Shown one piece after another: positions 61,850 to 64,000 of a DNA stretch of 64,000 bases (its first letter is position 1; each line of letters opens with the position of its first letter). The stretch spans positions 124,001 through 188,000 of the forward strand of contig NC_063014.1 in NCBI RefSeq assembly GCF_020509005.1, in the 5' to 3' direction. Both the position numbers and the translations under genes were made by a program. The stretch comes from Fulvia fulva (taxonomy: Eukaryota; Ascomycota; Dothideomycetes; Mycosphaerellales; Mycosphaerellaceae). The notes beneath the pieces are model-generated. The model saw only the letters and a program-made list of their open reading frames with translations. It did not search any database and was not told where the DNA came from.

Positions 61850-63170
61850 CGTCCTATGTCCTACTGCCCTGTGCGTCCTAGTCTACGCCTATCGGCTGTG
61901 TACTAAAGGGGAGCCGGGCCTAGTTAGATTCCCTCGCCGTAGCTAGCAGAGCACGTGGCCTCCCGTACGCCCTAGGCTACGCATCCTTTACATCGTTCTC
62001 GGCCCTAGGGCGCTTGTGCCCGACCGCCGCTAGTTAGTTCCGGTATAGGCTAGCCTCACGGTCGCCGTAGAATCTTAGGGCGACGGTTCTATTTGTGATT
62101 GCCTTGTTTTTCGCTAGTTTCCGCTGTAGGCATTCCGCACTATACGATAGGTGGTGCCCCGGACAGTTCGCGTACCGTCTCGTAGTCGATGTACAGTCCC
62201 TAGATATATAGTCTCCTACACAGTTCGAGTAGGCCTGCTTGTTTGTGCACGTGTAGGTTTGGTGTCTATACTGTTAGTATTTGAAGCATTGGAGGACACG
62301 AAAGGATGAGGAGTGCTTTTCTACTATCTTAAGGCTGTATTGCCAGACCAGGCCTTGTTCTATCGCTAGATCCGCCGCTTTCGCGTCTTGTAGCCATACT
62401 ATTAGCGCCGAGGCCTTCTTGCCTTCTGGCTATTTCCTATAGAGCCAAGTCGCCTTCTGGATTAGAGAGTTAAGAGTGACCGGGTTGTCCTCTTAGAGAG
62501 CGCGTAGGTGACCCTGGTTGGTTAGGTCAAACTCCTTAGGCATGTCGTAGACTAGGATCGTGAATTGTTTCGTTAAGACCTTCGCTAATACCGCAACCTT
62601 AGATGCCCACTGTAGCTGTGCCTCTAGGTGCCTCCTAGCAGTAGCAGAGCTAGTATAGATCTATAGAGTGCCGTTAGACTGTTGGTTCACTACGACTACC
62701 CCTAGTTAGTTAATTCGTTAGGCGAGCTCCTTGTTCGATAGCTTCGCAACTTCGGCCTGGTCTTCCTTTGCTACAATGCGGATCGTAACTGCATCGTACG
62801 TTAGGCGGGGGCCTGGTATCGATGCCGCGACCGATGCCTAGCTATAGGGGTGTTGATTCCGGGTAGCCTTACTAATCGCCTAGGACGTCGTCCTTATTTC
62901 TTGTTGCCCTCGGTGATACGACAGTACAAGCGCCGTGCGTAGCTGAGTGATCATTACCTATAGAGACCGGTAAGGGAGCTGATCGTTAGTTTCTATACTT
63001 TTTGCGTCCTCTATAAGTTGCTGCCAGTTGTCTTGGGGGGGCTTCGCCTATAGGGCCGTAGGCGCCGTTAGTACCGTAGCCTAGGCTGCCATTGCCTAGG
63101 AGTTGCCTAATGTAGCTAGGCACCTCCGCGGCGTTTGGAGCTGAAGAAACAGGGTGAAGAGAGCTTCAAG
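61850..63170 (-). pseudogene. LINE ORF1: gag-like RNA-binding protein
   Basis: The stretch upstream of ORF2 on the minus strand encodes a degraded protein. A Cys/His-rich part near 62100-62330 (CTSTTRRYANCPGHHLSYSA) has spacing like zinc knuckles, expected in ORF1 of Tad-type LINEs. The N-terminal part is alanine-rich and helical. It is broken by many stops, and the true start was not found. Confidence 0.65.
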
Positions 63171-63276
63171 CTGTCCAGATTGAATGGGGTAGAACTCCCT
63201 CAGTCCTAGGGGCAGTGGCCTGCTTTTTATATCGTTGGAATGGCCTTGATAAGAGCTTTCGAATGTGTCGTGTTTT

Positions 63277-63291
63277 GCTAAGCTATAATAG
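63277..63291. repeat. Target-site duplication of the LINE, right copy
   Basis: GCTAAGCTATAATAG, identical to 58315-58329. It is followed by Copia gag sequence in the same frame as the other side. Confidence 0.9.
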
Positions 63292-64000
63292 TATCCCTAG
63301 CTATATAGTAGTCAGGTAGCAGTAAGCTTAAGAGCTAGGTCATCCTTATATTAGCTTTCCTACAATACTAACCCTCTAGGTCAATATTAGCAATCCTTTT
63401 TCTAAGAGAAACTAGGTGTGTCTATATAGATCTAATAGTGAACTCTTTACTTATCTTAAAGGTCACAAATTGCTTTATAAGCTTATGTATATAGGTTAGT
63501 AGCACCTAGCTATACTTGTTATAGAGATACACCTACTTCTTAGCAGCTCTTCTAGATTTATATAAGCCCTTAAGCTCAAATTCATCTTCTTCTATAATCC
63601 TACTAAGGATACTAAAGTTGTATACTACATTATGTCTTATCTATATTAGCGTATTAAGGATCTCTTTAGTTATAGCCTCTTCTTAGAGTTTTAGAGTCTT
63701 GCCCTTAATATTGTTAAAAGACACTTCTATTAGGTCATTGAATATGAAGAATACTAATTAGCTCTCTATCTTATATCTCTAAAGGTTGAACTATCTCTTC
63801 TAATTGTCCCTCCTTATTAAATAGGTACGAGTTACGTAGTAGTAGAAGACGGCGGATTACACGAAAGACGAAGAAGGACCTAATAGGATAGCGTGTATCT
63901 ATATATAGTATCGCCGGTGTTAGTGTAGGTAGATACTAGGTGTCCGGATGTTTACTAGCCTATAGGCTAGTAAACCCTAGTCACGTAATCTAGTTATATA
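63292..64000 (-). mobile_element. RIP-mutated Copia element, segment 3 (5' end of gag and leader)
   Basis: Minus-strand translation near 63780-63300 gives a UBN2-like Copia gag: LYKSRRAAKK then VYLYNKYS, VLLTYIHKLIKQFVTFKISK, THLVSLRKRIANIDLEG and LLSLLLPDYYIARDTIIA. It joins segment 2 once the LINE is removed. The last 140 bases (63,860 on) look like untranslated leader; a short inverted repeat GGGTTTACTAGCCTATAGGC-type palindrome lies near 63940-63975. The 5' LTR is not in the window. Confidence 0.75.

Larger units (their letters stand above)
58330..63276 (-). mobile_element. RIP-mutated non-LTR retrotransposon (LINE, Tad/L1-like)
   Basis: About 4.95 kb between two copies of a 15-bp duplication. 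On the minus strand the 5' end is at 63276, ORF1 follows, then ORF2 with endonuclease and reverse transcriptase. The 3' end carries a (CTAT)n tail at 58330-58350. All frames are broken by TAG/TAA at former Gln/Trp codons, showing RIP. It lies inside Copia gag. No LTRs are present. The tetranucleotide tail in place of poly(A) is seen in some fungal and plant LINEs. Confidence 0.9.

Noticed and set aside
1..64000. CRISPR array, rRNA genes or bacterial operons
   Set aside because: No regularly spaced repeats, no rRNA-like sequence and eukaryotic introns throughout.

Overview
This looks like a chromosome segment from a filamentous ascomycete (Pezizomycotina), most likely a Dothideomycete. The evidence is as follows: genes carry short spliceosomal introns of about 50 to 120 nt with GT..AG ends; core eukaryotic genes are present (phosphatidylinositol synthase, ALG7, polo kinase, SEH1, OPA3); several F-box/2EXR-type proteins with the LPxELRNxIY signature sit close together; and the transposon block shows repeat-induced point mutation (RIP). 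The placement at class level is inference.

Positions 1 to about 39,700 are ordinary gene-bearing DNA. From left to right they hold: PI synthase (-), a small cupin (+), a SnoaL-like protein (-), a tRNA-like gene with a long insertion (+), a 2EXR/F-box-like protein (-), a CorA-like membrane protein with five exons (+), an F-box protein (+), a poorly resolved small split gene (-), an APC-type permease (+), a zinc-less medium-chain reductase (+), a second 2EXR protein (-), an unknown membrane protein (-), a frameshifted 2EXR relic (-), two very small proteins with N-myristoylation-type starts (-), an unknown protein (-), OPA3 (-) divergent from polo kinase (+), a forkhead-like winged-helix protein (-), a GH71 alpha-1,3-glucanase (-), ALG7 (-) divergent from SEH1 (+), an unknown membrane protein (-) and a PAP2/inositolphosphotransferase-type protein (-). 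There is no biosynthetic gene cluster. PI synthase and the PAP2 protein could both act in inositol-lipid metabolism, but they are 35 kb apart.

From about 39,760 to the window end the DNA is a nest of transposons. A pogo/Fot-like DNA-transposon remnant is followed by the 3' end of a Ty1/Copia element on the minus strand. That Copia element runs on beyond position 64,000 and is interrupted three times. The interruptions are (1) a Ty3/Gypsy element at 40,700-46,986 with 518-bp LTRs and TSD TCTCG, (2) a Ty3/Gypsy chromovirus at 50,440-57,661 with 184-bp LTRs and TSD ATAAG, and (3) a LINE at 58,330-63,276 with a 15-bp TSD and a (CTAT)n tail. The Copia element, the first Gypsy and the LINE are heavily RIP-mutated: CpA/TpG is changed to TpA, Gln and Trp codons have become stops, and CpG is kept. 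The chromovirus is untouched. Its two LTRs read as identical, gag (708 codons) and pol (1,598 codons) are open, and a GGGAAAT -1 slippery heptamer lies in the gag/pol overlap.

The most notable observations are the layered, time-ordered nest in which removing each insertion plus one TSD restores the Copia reading frame, a possible self-priming (Tf1-like) start of reverse transcription in the intact element, and a pol frame that runs through the polypurine tract into the 3' LTR. Others are the disrupted tRNA gene, the pair of tiny proteins with lipid-anchor-type N termini, and a 2EXR protein with a Copia-gag-like N terminus.
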